64,000 nt of DNA from an uncultured Bacilli bacterium (GCA_934167875.1 CAKPMC010000002.1:1-64000); one strand, 5' to 3'. Shown: positions 7,986 to 17,382, counted from the stretch's first letter. Notes: a model not told the origin generated them from the sequence alone. Numbers and translations: made by a program.

Positions 7986-9192
7986 AGTAATAGCAGATAT
8001 CATAAATAATAAGTTTGAGAGTTTTGAAGAATTATCAATAGACCAAAAACATCAATTTTTAGTATATATATCTAATCACCAAATAAAAAATGCCGTTTTA
8101 TTAAAATTATTAAATACTAATTATTGGTATGATATAAGACTAGAACTATTTAATATGATTTATAAAGATAAAAATTTTATCCATCATACTGTAACTATGT
8201 TAGTAAATAATTTAGTTAAATTTAGAGAATTAACAGATGAACAAATAAATTATTTAATTACTACTGATTGGAGTTTGTCCTTTATATTAATTCATGAAAT
8301 AATAGTAAAAGATAACTATTTTTTAACTGAAAGAATAATTAATAACCAAGAAGCTTTTAAAAAGTCACTAATAATTTTAAAAAAATGTCAAACTATAACT
8401 AAAATAACCTTTATATATGAAGCATTATGTTTAGATAAAGTTATAGAAGACGATATAGTTTTAGAGTTACTATCTAATCAAAAATATTCTTTGCCTAAAT
8501 GGTTTATTGAAAACGAAAAGATAAAACCATTAATTATTAGAAATTTTAATTTTTTTGTTGAATTAGAATCAGAATGTAAAATGAATTTAATTGATAAGTT
8601 TTATGATGATATTGATGGAGATATATTAGCTAAGTATAAACCTTTTATTGATTTGTATAATTTGCATAAAGATAAAAGCGTTGATGTGTTTTTAACTAGA
8701 CTTATTAATGCTAATGAAGAGGAAAAATTACTACCATATTTAAGTGATAACTTAACCTATTTAAATAGCGGTACTACTACTGATGTTTATACAGATGGTA
8801 CTAAAGTAGTTAAACTAACTCTAGAAAAATATTGTCCAGACACGGTAAAAGATTTATTTTTACTTGCACCTACTGAAACTATAAAAATAAATACCTGTAA
8901 GAAAGTAAGTAATCAAGTTATTGAAATTCAAAGCTATTTACCAAAAAAGAAAAATGGCTTAAGTATCAGTAAACGAGAAATTAAAAGATTCTTACAAGAA
9001 CTAGATAAATGTGGTTATTACACAGATGATCCTAATAACTTAGATTTATTACCTGATAATTTTGGTTATTTAGATGATTATCACGATGCTAATCTGACAG
9101 GATTCAATTGTTATGAAGAATTGCCAAGTTGGTTTAAAAAAAGACCTTTAGTACTTTATGATATTGATAAAGTATATAAAAAGAAATTATAA
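7978..9192 (+). CDS. Unknown protein with a C-terminal kinase-like segment
   Basis: 404 residues. The first 250 are helical and repeat-like, without a recognised domain. From about 265 on, LNSGTTTDVYTDGTKVVKLTL resembles the glycine loop and lysine strand of protein-kinase-like folds. The end (CGYYTDDPNNLDLLPDNFGYLDD, then RPLVLYDIDKVYKKK) resembles a shortened catalytic/metal-binding segment with Asp and Asn. If a kinase, it is strongly reduced. The start at 7978 overlaps the preceding gene; a TTG at 7969 is less likely. It lies between dnaB and dnaI, which may be only positional. The fold call is weak. Confidence 0.65.
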   Translation: MNKVIADIINNKFESFEELSIDQKHQFLVYISNHQIKNAVLLKLLNTNYWYDIRLELFNMIYKDKNFIHHTVTMLVNNLVKFRELTDEQINYLITTDWSLSFILIHEIIVKDNYFLTERIINNQEAFKKSLIILKKCQTITKITFIYEALCLDKVIEDDIVLELLSNQKYSLPKWFIENEKIKPLIIRNFNFFVELESECKMNLIDKFYDDIDGDILAKYKPFIDLYNLHKDKSVDVFLTRLINANEEEKLLPYLSDNLTYLNSGTTTDVYTDGTKVVKLTLEKYCPDTVKDLFLLAPTETIKINTCKKVSNQVIEIQSYLPKKKNGLSISKREIKRFLQELDKCGYYTDDPNNLDLLPDNFGYLDDYHDANLTGFNCYEELPSWFKKRPLVLYDIDKVYKKKL

Positions 9193-9212
9193 TGAATTAA
9201 TTTCTTTTTTCT
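9181..9212 (+). terminator. Intrinsic terminator
   Basis: AAGAAATTA pairs with TTAATTTCTT, followed by T-rich sequence, overlapping the stop codon of the preceding gene. Confidence 0.7.
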
Positions 9213-9262
9213 TTTACATTTCTTTAAAATAACGGTACAATATAAGTAGTTGGGGTGATACT

Positions 9263-10174
9263 ATGAAGAGCATTCAAAGTCTTATTAAATTAACTGATGA
9301 AGAAGTAAATGAATTAAAACAGAATTATATTAAAAAGTTAGATGATCGTAAATTTAGAGAATTGATCAGTATGTTAAATACTAGTGATGAAGTTTTAATG
9401 AAATATACATCATCTTTAGAAGACGCTAGCATTGAATTTAGTCATTGTCAAAATTGTAAAGGCTTAGATCAATGTAAAAATAAGATTAAAGGTTATATGT
9501 ATACACCTAAATTGGATAATGATAAAATTATTTTTAGTTTTGTCGCTTGCCCATATCAAGTTAAATATGATTTAGCTACTAAATATCAAGAAAATGTATA
9601 CTTATTTGAAGTACCTAAAAAAGTAAAAGAAGCTTCACTAAAAGATTTATATAAAAATGATAAAAATAGAGTTGAATTTATGAAATATGTTCAAAATTTT
9701 ATTTTAGAATTAACTAAAGATGCTAATCCCAAAGGAATATATTTACATGGTAGTTATGGTACTGGTAAGACTTATTTAATAGCAGCCTTATTTAATGAAC
9801 TTGCTAAGAAAGATATAAAAAGCGCTATCGTTTATGTACCAGAATTCTTAAGAGTATTAAAATCTTCCTTTGGTAATGATTTTGAGGAGAAATACAGTTA
9901 TATTAAAAAAGTACCATTATTATTACTTGATGATATAGGAGCAGAGTATCTTACTCCATGGGCAAGAGATGAAATTTTAGGTACAATTCTTCAATATCGT
10001 ATGGATGAGAAGTTACCAACTTTTTTCACCTCTAATTTAAATTTAAAACAATTAGAGGATCATTTCAGTAATACCTCTAGCGGTAAAGAAGAAATAAAAG
10101 GTAGAAGATTAATCGAAAGAATAAAAGATTTAACTAATGATTTTGAATTAGTTGGAGAAAGTAATCGCAAATAA
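9263..10174 (+). CDS. dnaI: Primosomal protein DnaI (helicase loader ATPase)
   Basis: 303 residues. The N-terminal half carries the DnaI zinc-site cysteines (CQNCKGLDQCKNK at about 73-85, later CPYQ near 100). The C-terminal AAA+ domain has Walker A GSYGTGKT at 163-170, Walker B LLLLDDIGAE near 228 and a sensor-like FFTSN near 262. DnaI loads the replicative helicase with DnaB and DnaD. The ATG follows GGGGTGATACT. Unlike B. subtilis, where dnaB and dnaI are adjacent, two unknown genes separate them here. Confidence 0.92.
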   Translation: MKSIQSLIKLTDEEVNELKQNYIKKLDDRKFRELISMLNTSDEVLMKYTSSLEDASIEFSHCQNCKGLDQCKNKIKGYMYTPKLDNDKIIFSFVACPYQVKYDLATKYQENVYLFEVPKKVKEASLKDLYKNDKNRVEFMKYVQNFILELTKDANPKGIYLHGSYGTGKTYLIAALFNELAKKDIKSAIVYVPEFLRVLKSSFGNDFEEKYSYIKKVPLLLLDDIGAEYLTPWARDEILGTILQYRMDEKLPTFFTSNLNLKQLEDHFSNTSSGKEEIKGRRLIERIKDLTNDFELVGESNRK

Positions 10175-10203
10175 TTGACAAAATTCAAAAAAAGTCATAT
10201 TAT
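10175..10203 (+). promoter_or_regulatory. Promoter of the T-box/thrS transcript
   Basis: TTGACA (10175-10180) and TATTAT (10198-10203) with a 17-base spacer, directly after the dnaI stop and upstream of the T-box leader. Confidence 0.75.
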
Positions 10204-10234
10204 TAACTTAAGTTTTTAAAAAAACGATAATGAA

Positions 10235-10433
10235 AGACATGATTTTATAGGGATTTTAGTAGAGAGTCTAAGTTTGGTGAAATTAGATATTGAACTATAA
10301 ATATTACTACTTTCTAGGTTGAACCTTAATAGGTGTCCGGTTATTGCCGTTATTTAAATTAAGTAAAATCATGGATGGTACCGTGTTCGCACTCCTGTTA
10401 TATCATAAGATATAATAGGAGTTTTCTTTTTGG
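10235..10433 (+). promoter_or_regulatory. T-box leader (Thr-type by context) upstream of thrS
   Basis: The leader contains the AGAGAGTC and GGTGAAA elements of T-box stem I, then the near-consensus T-box core ATGGTACCGTG at about 10374-10384. An intrinsic terminator follows (ACTCCTGTTATAT paired with ATATAATAGGAGT, then TTTTCTTTTT). Uncharged tRNA binding should favour the antiterminator and switch on the downstream operon. Threonine specificity is inferred from thrS; ACT triplets near 10306-10311 are possible specifiers, but I could not fix the specifier loop by eye. Confidence 0.85.
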
Positions 10434-10443
10434 GGGAGTTTGT

Positions 10444-10941
10444 ATGAAAAGAAAATCACATTTAGATAATTTTTCAACTGAATCATTGTTTTTAGTGCTG
10501 GAACAAAATCAAAATGATTTATTGCGACTGCAAGTAAAAGCTTTAGAAAATAAAAGTAAATTACTACATGATAGAATTATACAGATAAAGCAAACAATAG
10601 CTATTACTGAAAATATCATAATAGAAAGATATGATACTACATCACTAAAAGCAGTAATTAAATTACTACAATCATCCCACAAAGAAATAAAGAAAAATAT
10701 TTATAAAGAAATAATAACTTTAAAAATTATAGATATGGATGAACTAGTACCAATTGATTTACTAAAGAAGACAATAGATGAACTGGAAATAGAACAGTTA
10801 ATGAGAATAATAAAAGTTAAGGAACATACTATTTATGGCAAATTAGCTTTAAATTCTTATGATGAAAAGTGTCTAGAAGTAGATGATGAAGTTTATAAAG
10901 AACTATTATTAAAAATAAGTCAAGATAGAAGGGAATATTAA
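10444..10941 (+). CDS. Unknown helical protein, first gene of the T-box operon
   Basis: 165 residues, almost entirely predicted helix with coiled-coil character (LRLQVKALENKSKLLHDRIIQIKQTI at about 30-55). There is no membrane segment. The start at 10444 follows GGGGGAG just after the T-box terminator; the open frame extends upstream through the T-box core, but that part is not coding. The stop lies one base before the thrS start, so the two genes are co-transcribed under the T-box. I do not recognise the family; a role linked to threonine or translation is only suggested by position. Confidence 0.65.
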   Translation: MKRKSHLDNFSTESLFLVLEQNQNDLLRLQVKALENKSKLLHDRIIQIKQTIAITENIIIERYDTTSLKAVIKLLQSSHKEIKKNIYKEIITLKIIDMDELVPIDLLKKTIDELEIEQLMRIIKVKEHTIYGKLALNSYDEKCLEVDDEVYKELLLKISQDRREY

Positions 10942-10942
10942 A

Positions 10943-12715
10943 ATGATAAATATTAAAGAAAATGAAAGATTAAGTAAATTAAATCATAGTTGTGCTCATT
11001 TACTAGCACAGGCTGTAAAGCATTTATATCCAGAAGCTAAATTTTGGGTAGGACCAGTTATAGAAGATGGTTTCTATTATGACATTGACTTAGGTGGCAA
11101 AACTCTAACTGAAGATGATTTACCATTAATAGAAAAGGAAATGAAAAAATGTAGTAAGGATAATAAAAACATCGTAAGACATGAGATTTCTAAACAAGAA
11201 GCTCTTGAAATGTTTAAAGATGATCCATACAAAATTGATTTAATTTCTAGAATGGATGAAAATGAGCAGGTAATATCATGTTACACTCAAGGTGACTTTA
11301 CTGACTTATGTCGTGGACCTCACGTTGATAATACTAAAGAACTAAAGAATTTTAAATTATTAAAAGTAAGTGGTGCTTATTGGAAAAACGATGCTAAGAA
11401 TCATATGCTTCAAAGAATTTATGGTATATGCTTTGATACCCCAGAAGAATTAGAAGCTCATCTTAAGGAATTAGAAGAAGCTAAAGAAAGAGATCATCGT
11501 AAGATAGGTAAAGATTTAGGAATATTTATGCTTAGTGATTTAGTAGGTAGAGGACTTCCATTATGGCTTCCTAACGGATATACTTTATGGAGAACTTTAC
11601 AGAACTATATAACTAATAAAGAAGTTAAATTTGGTTATAAACATGTACATACTCCTGATTTAGGTAGTGTTGAATTATATAAAACATCAGGTCATTGGGA
11701 TCATTATAAAGATGATATGTTCCCAGCAATGGAAATGGATAATGAAGCCTATGTTTTAAGACCAATGAATTGTCCACATCATATGGTTATGTTTAAAAAC
11801 TTCCTACATTCTTATAAAGATATGCCAGTAAGAATTGCAGAAATTGCGAACGATTTTAGATATGAATCTGCAGGTTCTGTAAAAGGAATTGAAAGAGCTA
11901 GATCATTTACCCAAAATGATTCCCATATTTTCTGTACTCCAGAACAAATTGAATCAGAATTTAAAGGCGTACTTGATTTAATTATGGATGTTTATAAAGA
12001 TTTCGGAATAGAAGATTTTAAATGTAGATTATCATTAAGAGATCCACAAGATAAGGAAAAGTATTTCCAAGATGATAATATGTGGAATAATGCTGAAAGT
12101 TCTCTTAGAAAAGTTTTAACAGAACTTGGTGTAGATTATTTTGAAGCAGTAGGTGAAGCTGCTTTCTATGGACCAAAACTAGATATTTTAATTAAGCCAG
12201 CTGTTGGAAATGAAGTAGCCCTATCAACTATTCAGTTAGACTTTTTACTACCTAAAAGATTTGATTTATATTATATTAACGAAAAAAATGAAAAAGAAAC
12301 ACCAGTAGTAATTCATAGAGCTATTTTAGGTTCTCTTGATAGATTTATAGCTTTCTTATTAGAAGAAACTAAGGGTGTGCTTCCATTATGGTTAGCACCA
12401 GTTCAAGTAAATATTATTCCAGTAAATAATGAATATCATTTAGATTACGCTAATGAAGTAAAAAAATTACTTGAAGAAAATAATATTCGTGTAGAACTAG
12501 ATGACAGAAATGAAAAACTTGGTTATAAGATGCGTGAAAGTCAAAAGAGAAAAGTACCATATACTATTATTTTAGGAAATAATGAACGCGATGATAAAAC
12601 TATAAGTTATCGTATCCATGGTACTGAAGAAACTAATACATTACAGCAAGATGAATTTATTAGTCATATTAATGAAATGATTAATAATAAAGTTTTAGCA
12701 AAAGATTTAAAATAA
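10943..12715 (+). CDS. thrS: Threonyl-tRNA synthetase lacking the N-terminal TGS domain
   Basis: 590 residues, class II synthetase. It begins directly at the editing-type domain (HSCAHLLAQAVKHLYP, with the HxxxH pattern) and so lacks the roughly 60-residue TGS domain of typical 640-residue bacterial ThrS. The catalytic core contains LRPMNCPHHM near 272, a motif-2 region FRYESAG near 312, and the anticodon-binding domain after about 490 (QVNIIPVNNEYHLDYANEVKKLLEENNIRVELDDR). It charges tRNA-Thr. Expression is probably controlled by the T-box leader at 10235. Confidence 0.95.
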   Translation: MINIKENERLSKLNHSCAHLLAQAVKHLYPEAKFWVGPVIEDGFYYDIDLGGKTLTEDDLPLIEKEMKKCSKDNKNIVRHEISKQEALEMFKDDPYKIDLISRMDENEQVISCYTQGDFTDLCRGPHVDNTKELKNFKLLKVSGAYWKNDAKNHMLQRIYGICFDTPEELEAHLKELEEAKERDHRKIGKDLGIFMLSDLVGRGLPLWLPNGYTLWRTLQNYITNKEVKFGYKHVHTPDLGSVELYKTSGHWDHYKDDMFPAMEMDNEAYVLRPMNCPHHMVMFKNFLHSYKDMPVRIAEIANDFRYESAGSVKGIERARSFTQNDSHIFCTPEQIESEFKGVLDLIMDVYKDFGIEDFKCRLSLRDPQDKEKYFQDDNMWNNAESSLRKVLTELGVDYFEAVGEAAFYGPKLDILIKPAVGNEVALSTIQLDFLLPKRFDLYYINEKNEKETPVVIHRAILGSLDRFIAFLLEETKGVLPLWLAPVQVNIIPVNNEYHLDYANEVKKLLEENNIRVELDDRNEKLGYKMRESQKRKVPYTIILGNNERDDKTISYRIHGTEETNTLQQDEFISHINEMINNKVLAKDLK

Positions 12716-12735
12716 TAGATTATAATAAATAAAAG

Positions 12736-12768
12736 AAAGGTCAACATCGTTTTGATGTTGACCTTTTT
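12736..12768. terminator. Bidirectional terminator between thrS and a convergent gene
   Basis: AAAGGTCAACATC pairs with GATGTTGACCTTT and is followed by T residues on the plus strand and an A-rich flank on the minus side. It serves two convergent genes. Confidence 0.85.
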
Positions 12769-12773
12769 AATAT

Positions 12774-13271
12774 TTACTTTGAACGACTTTTTCTTGCCTC
12801 AATTAATTTATCAAGGTAATTATAAAAATCAGTAATGTGATAAAAACTTTCTATTACTTCATATTCTTGACCTGTAGTTAACACATCTATGAAAGAGTAG
12901 TGCCCATTTTCAAAAGTAATAAAATCTTGTCTTTTACTCATTAAATAGTTAATTTGTTCATCTGTAATAGTATTTGGTACAGCCATGATTATTCTTGATT
13001 CTCCTGGAGTCTTTGACTCTTCCTTAGAATTAGCTATAACTATAACACCATTTTGCGCAAATTTATCCATTTGATTGTGAAAATTAATTGTATCACTTAA
13101 AACATATGGAATACCTAAATTTTGAAACCAAGGAGTATTGTAAACGGTATTTCTAAAACTGTCATCATGCCAGTCATCAGGATTTTCATTAACACGTAAC
13201 TTTCTTTCACGCCATTTACCAAAGCTCATATGATTTCCATCTTGATCAATAATAATTCCTAATTCATCCAT
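12774..13271 (-). CDS. Cytoplasmic protein of unknown function
   Basis: 165 residues, no signal peptide or membrane segment. It begins MDELGIIIDQDGNHMSFGKWRERKLR and contains PWFQNLGIPYVLSDTINFHNQMDKFAQNGVIVIANS, followed by a C-terminal helical region (about 125-160). The start codon is preceded on the minus strand by AGGAGACT. It is transcribed alone, divergent from the mraZ operon and convergent with thrS. I do not recognise the family. Confidence 0.65.
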   Translation of the reverse strand: MDELGIIIDQDGNHMSFGKWRERKLRVNENPDDWHDDSFRNTVYNTPWFQNLGIPYVLSDTINFHNQMDKFAQNGVIVIANSKEESKTPGESRIIMAVPNTITDEQINYLMSKRQDFITFENGHYSFIDVLTTGQEYEVIESFYHITDFYNYLDKLIEARKSRSK

Positions 13272-13440
13272 TATTTTTAGTCTCCTAACTTTATAAACTT
13301 ATAATAACACTTTAATTTAATTAATTATACTCACTTGATAGTAAATTTACATAACTTTACAGGGATTTATTTAAAAATATTTTAAAATTCAATTTTATCT
13401 TTAAATTTAAAGCAATTTGGTGTACTATTATATTAAGCAA

Positions 13441-13465
13441 GTGGTTGATTGTGGTAAAAAGTGGG
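13441..13465 (+). promoter_or_regulatory. MraZ operator: three GTGG boxes at 10-base spacing
   Basis: GTGG occurs at 13441, 13451 and 13461, exactly one helical turn apart, immediately upstream of mraZ. MraZ is known to bind GTGG(G/A) direct repeats with this spacing and repress its own operon. The third box (GTGGGGG) is also the apparent ribosome binding site, so binding would lie close to the translation start. Confidence 0.8.
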
Positions 13466-13473
13466 GGATTTAT

Positions 13474-13917
13474 ATGTTTATGGGAGAATATCATCATACT
13501 ATTGATGAAAAAGGCCGAATTATTATTCCATCTAAATTCCGTAATGAATTAGGAACAAGTTTTGTTGTAACTAGAGGTATAGAAAACTGTCTGTTTGTAT
13601 ATTCATTAACAGAGTGGGATAAAATTGTAACTAAATTAAATAAACTTCCATTCACTAAAAAAGATGCCCGTAATTTTACCCGTTTCTTCTTATCAGGAGC
13701 TAGTGTTGTGGAACTTGATAAGCAAGGACGTATCAATATTGCTCCAACCTTGACAAATTATGCCAAATTAGAAAAAGATTGTGTAGTGTTAGGTGTTGGT
13801 GATCGTCTTGAAATATGGTCAAACGATCTATGGAATAACTTCTTTGATGAAAATAAAGATAATCTATCAGATATAGCCGAAAATTTATTTACTTCTGATA
13901 TTGATTTAGACTTGTAG
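13474..13917 (+). CDS. mraZ: Transcriptional regulator MraZ
   Basis: 147 residues with two SpoVT-AbrB/MraZ repeats: MFMGEYHHTIDEKGRIIIPSKFR at the N-terminus and SGASVVELDKQGRINIAPTL near 72. It regulates the division and cell wall operon that follows. The start at 13474 gives the conserved MraZ N-terminus; the longer open frame passes through the operator. rsmH follows 8 bases after the stop. Confidence 0.95.
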   Translation: MFMGEYHHTIDEKGRIIIPSKFRNELGTSFVVTRGIENCLFVYSLTEWDKIVTKLNKLPFTKKDARNFTRFFLSGASVVELDKQGRINIAPTLTNYAKLEKDCVVLGVGDRLEIWSNDLWNNFFDENKDNLSDIAENLFTSDIDLDL

Positions 13918-13925
13918 GTGATATT

Positions 13926-14849
13926 ATGCATGTTAGTGTTTTGTTAAAAGAATCAATTGATAGTTTAAATATTAAAGAAGATGGCATCTATGTAGATTGT
14001 ACTTTAGGTTATGCTGGCCATTCAAGTGAGATTTTAAAAAGAGTAAAAAAGGGTAGACTAGTTGCTTTCGATCAAGATCAAGAAGCCATAACCGCTTCTA
14101 CTAAAAAATTAGAAGCTATAGGTAATAATTTCACTATTATTAAAAGTAACTTTGTTAATTTAAAAGAAAAATTAGAAGAATTAGGAATAACTGAAGTTGA
14201 CGGAATCTTATTTGATCTTGGTGTATCTAGTCCTCAATTAGATGAACAAGAAAGAGGATTTAGTTATCATCAAGATGCTAAACTTGATATGAGAATGGAT
14301 AGGGATAATAATTTTTCTGCATATGATGTTGTTAATACATATGATGAAAAAGAACTATCACGAATACTATTTCAGTTTGGCGAAGAAAAATATGCAAATA
14401 GTATAGCTAGAAACATAGTTAAAGCTAGAAATATAAAACCAATAGATACAACTTTTGAGTTAGTTGATATTATAAAAAATTCAATGCCAGAGAAAGCAAA
14501 AAGAGATAAACACCCAGCTAGAAAAACATTTCAAGCTATTCGTATTGAAGTTAATCATGAACTAGATATACTAGAAAAGAGTATGCGTGATGCTGCAAGT
14601 ATGTTAAAAGTTGGTGGATTATTATCAGTTATTACATTCCATTCTTTAGAAGATAGAATTGTTAAAAATGTATTTAAAGATCTAACAGAAGTTAATCCGG
14701 TAGTTAAAGGAATGCCTAATATTCCTTTAGAATATCTTCCAGATTATGAACTAGTTAATCATAAAGCTATCACGCCAAGTGATACAGAATTAGAAGAAAA
14801 CAATAGAAGTCGTTCTTCCAAACTAAGAGTAATAAAAAGAATAAAATAA
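13926..14849 (+). CDS. rsmH: 16S rRNA (cytosine-1402-N4) methyltransferase RsmH
   Basis: 307 residues, near the usual length. The N-terminus HVSVLLKESIDSLNIKEDGIYVDCTLGYAGHS holds the SAM-binding motif I. FDLGVSSPQLDEQERGFSYHQDAKLDMRMD near 97-127 is the family signature, and the C-terminus ends NNRSRSSKLRVIKRIK. The helical insert lies at about 140-215. It methylates C1402 in the ribosomal P site. Second gene of the mraZ operon. Confidence 0.95.
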   Translation: MHVSVLLKESIDSLNIKEDGIYVDCTLGYAGHSSEILKRVKKGRLVAFDQDQEAITASTKKLEAIGNNFTIIKSNFVNLKEKLEELGITEVDGILFDLGVSSPQLDEQERGFSYHQDAKLDMRMDRDNNFSAYDVVNTYDEKELSRILFQFGEEKYANSIARNIVKARNIKPIDTTFELVDIIKNSMPEKAKRDKHPARKTFQAIRIEVNHELDILEKSMRDAASMLKVGGLLSVITFHSLEDRIVKNVFKDLTEVNPVVKGMPNIPLEYLPDYELVNHKAITPSDTELEENNRSRSSKLRVIKRIK

Positions 14850-14861
14850 AAAGGTGATACT

Positions 14862-15179
14862 ATGAGAAAAGTTAAGAAAAGATTGAAAATGTCAAAATTT
14901 GAAAGATTATTATATATCTTTACTTTTGTTATGGTATTAGCTACACCTTTTGCTCTTGTTTTTTCCCAAGCTACTTTATCAGAAATTAATTTTGAAGTAG
15001 AAAAAGGCAAAAAACAAATAGCTACTCAAGAAAAGAAAAATGAAAGCCTAACTATGAAGATTAATGAATTAGCATCTCTAGAAAAAATTCAAGAGGTTGC
15101 GAAAGAACAGGGTTTGAGTTATAATAATAATAACATTAAAACAATCATTGATGAGACTAAAGAAAATAGTCAAAATTAG
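14862..15179 (+). CDS. ftsL: FtsL-like cell division protein
   Basis: 105 residues: a basic cytoplasmic start, one membrane segment at about 18-38 (LLYIFTFVMVLATPFALVFSQATL) and an extracellular coiled-coil (about 40-80). Sequence similarity in this family is low, but size, topology and position between rsmH and the PASTA-type PBP fit FtsL. It would act with DivIC and the PBP at the septum. AAGGTGATACT precedes the ATG. Confidence 0.8.
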   Translation: MRKVKKRLKMSKFERLLYIFTFVMVLATPFALVFSQATLSEINFEVEKGKKQIATQEKKNESLTMKINELASLEKIQEVAKEQGLSYNNNNIKTIIDETKENSQN

Positions 15180-15191
15180 TAAGGTGAATAT

Positions 15192-17318
15192 ATGAAAAAA
15201 AAGAAGAAAACAATTAATCGTAATGCCAGAATTAGTAACATTGCGTTAATACTAGTTCTTCTTTTATTTTGTCTTTTAATTTATCGTGCTGGAGTACTTT
15301 CATTATCTAAAAAAGTAGATGGTATTAACTTAGCAGATTTTGCTAGTAAGAGAACTATTAAACATGAAACTATTTTAGCTGAACGTGGTACTATTTATGA
15401 TGTTAATGGTGAAGCATTAGCTCAAAATGTTTACTCATATACTTTGATAGCTTATCTTTCAGCAAGTAGAGGTGAGGGTAACTATGTTAAAGATAAAGAA
15501 GAAACAGCTAAGAAATTAGCTACCGTTATTAATATGAGTGAAGATAAAATTCTAGATTTATTAAATAAAGATGCTTATCAAACAGAATTTGGTATAGCTG
15601 GCCGTGGTTTAACAGAATTAACTAAAGATAAAATTGTATCTTTAAATTTAGCTGGAATTGATTTTACTGAAACTCAAAAACGTTATTACCCCAAAGGTAA
15701 CTTCCTTTCATATACATTGGGCTATGCTAAAGCTAATAGTGATGGCAAAATAATTGGCGAAATGGGAATTGAATCATTATATAATGATTTATTAACTGGT
15801 ACTGATGGTTTTAAAGAGTATCAGAAGGATTTAAAGGGTTATAAAATTGCTAATACTAAAGAAAAGGTTCAAGAGGCAATAGATGGTAATGATATTTACT
15901 TAACCATTGATTCTAATGTTCAATTCTTTGTGGAACAGGCTTTAGAGGAAGCTAAAAATAAATATAATTTTGATGAATTAAATATTGTAGTGGCAGAAGC
16001 AAAAACTGGAAAAATTCTGGGCATTGGTTCAACTACTTCGTTTGATCCTAATGTTAAAGATATAAAGAGTTATTTGGATCCTAATATATCTGTTAGTTTT
16101 GAACCTGGTTCTACCATGAAAATATTTTCTTACATGGCAGCACTTGAAGGTGGTAAGTATGATGGTAATGCTACTTTTAAATCAGGAACATTTACTACTA
16201 CTGATGGTACCGTTATAGGAGATGCCAATCGTAAAGGTTGGGGTGTTATTTCCTATGATAGAGGCTTTGCTTTATCTAGTAATGTTGGTGTTGTTAATTT
16301 AATACATAATAACTATATAACGCGTGATAGTTTGATGGATTATTATAAAAAATTAGGTTTTGGCTCTAAAACTGGCATTGAATTAAGTAAAGAAACAGCA
16401 GGAAAGATTAATTTTAAATATGAAACAGAAGTATATAATGCTGGCTTTGGACAAGGTATTATGGTAACATCTATTCAAAATGTTAAAGCTTTAACTTCTA
16501 TAGCTAACAATGGTATTTTACTACAACCATATATAGTTGATAAAATAGTAGATAATAAAGGAAATGTAGTTCAGCAAAATACTAAACAAGAACTAGGACG
16601 AGTAGCTAGTAAAGAAACAACTGATAAAATAAAAGATTTAATGGAAACAGTAGTAACTGAAGGTACAGGTGGTGGTTATAATATGCCAGGATATGGTTTA
16701 ATAGCTAAAACCGGAACAGCACAGATTGCTAGCACTAACGGTAAAGGATACTTATCTGGACCTTATGATTATATTCGTGGTTTTGCTGGAATGTTTCCTA
16801 AGGATGATCCCCAAATAATAATTTATGCTAACTTAAAAAGACCACGCCCTAATACTACTAATGCTTTAACTTATGTTGTTAAGAGTGTAGTAGAAAATAC
16901 AAGCAAATATTATAATATTTATGATGCATCTGATAATTCAGAAGAAGAAACTATTTATACACTTGATTCATACATAAATAAAGAATTAAAAGTAACTAAG
17001 TCATTACTAGAAAATAAAGGATTAAATGTAATAACTATTGGCAGTGGTGATACTATAGTAAATCAGTACCCTAATAGTAAAACTACTTTAACTAAAGATA
17101 GTAAAATCTTCTTAGTAACTAATGCAAGTGAAATAACTATCCCTAATTTTAAGGGCTGGAGTAAAAAAGATGTAATAACTTATTTAAATCTAGCTAATAT
17201 CCCTTATGAAAGTGAAGGAATAGGTTATTTGGTAAGCCAGAGTATTGTTGATACAGTATTTAAAAAAGATGATAATACAGTTATTAAGTTAGTATTTGAA
17301 GAAAAATATACAAGTTAA
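15192..17318 (+). CDS. pbpB: Class B penicillin-binding protein with PASTA domains (division transpeptidase)
   Basis: 708 residues. N-terminal anchor at about 16-36, dimerisation domain (AERGTIYDVNGEALAQNVYSYTL), and transpeptidase domain with SxxK at S307 (EPGSTMK), SSN at 362-364 and KTG at 506-508. Two PASTA repeats follow (about 598-643 and 644-705). It crosslinks septal peptidoglycan. Two PASTA repeats and the place directly after ftsL fit PbpB; a SpoVD-type role is the alternative. Last gene of the mraZ cluster; no mraY or murD follows, so the dcw cluster is broken here. Confidence 0.92.
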   Translation: MKKKKKTINRNARISNIALILVLLLFCLLIYRAGVLSLSKKVDGINLADFASKRTIKHETILAERGTIYDVNGEALAQNVYSYTLIAYLSASRGEGNYVKDKEETAKKLATVINMSEDKILDLLNKDAYQTEFGIAGRGLTELTKDKIVSLNLAGIDFTETQKRYYPKGNFLSYTLGYAKANSDGKIIGEMGIESLYNDLLTGTDGFKEYQKDLKGYKIANTKEKVQEAIDGNDIYLTIDSNVQFFVEQALEEAKNKYNFDELNIVVAEAKTGKILGIGSTTSFDPNVKDIKSYLDPNISVSFEPGSTMKIFSYMAALEGGKYDGNATFKSGTFTTTDGTVIGDANRKGWGVISYDRGFALSSNVGVVNLIHNNYITRDSLMDYYKKLGFGSKTGIELSKETAGKINFKYETEVYNAGFGQGIMVTSIQNVKALTSIANNGILLQPYIVDKIVDNKGNVVQQNTKQELGRVASKETTDKIKDLMETVVTEGTGGGYNMPGYGLIAKTGTAQIASTNGKGYLSGPYDYIRGFAGMFPKDDPQIIIYANLKRPRPNTTNALTYVVKSVVENTSKYYNIYDASDNSEEETIYTLDSYINKELKVTKSLLENKGLNVITIGSGDTIVNQYPNSKTTLTKDSKIFLVTNASEITIPNFKGWSKKDVITYLNLANIPYESEGIGYLVSQSIVDTVFKKDDNTVIKLVFEEKYTS

Positions 17319-17382
17319 ATAAAAGCAGATATTTAGTTGTCTTAACCTAAAAAAAATGTTATTATTTTAATAGGTGAGGATA

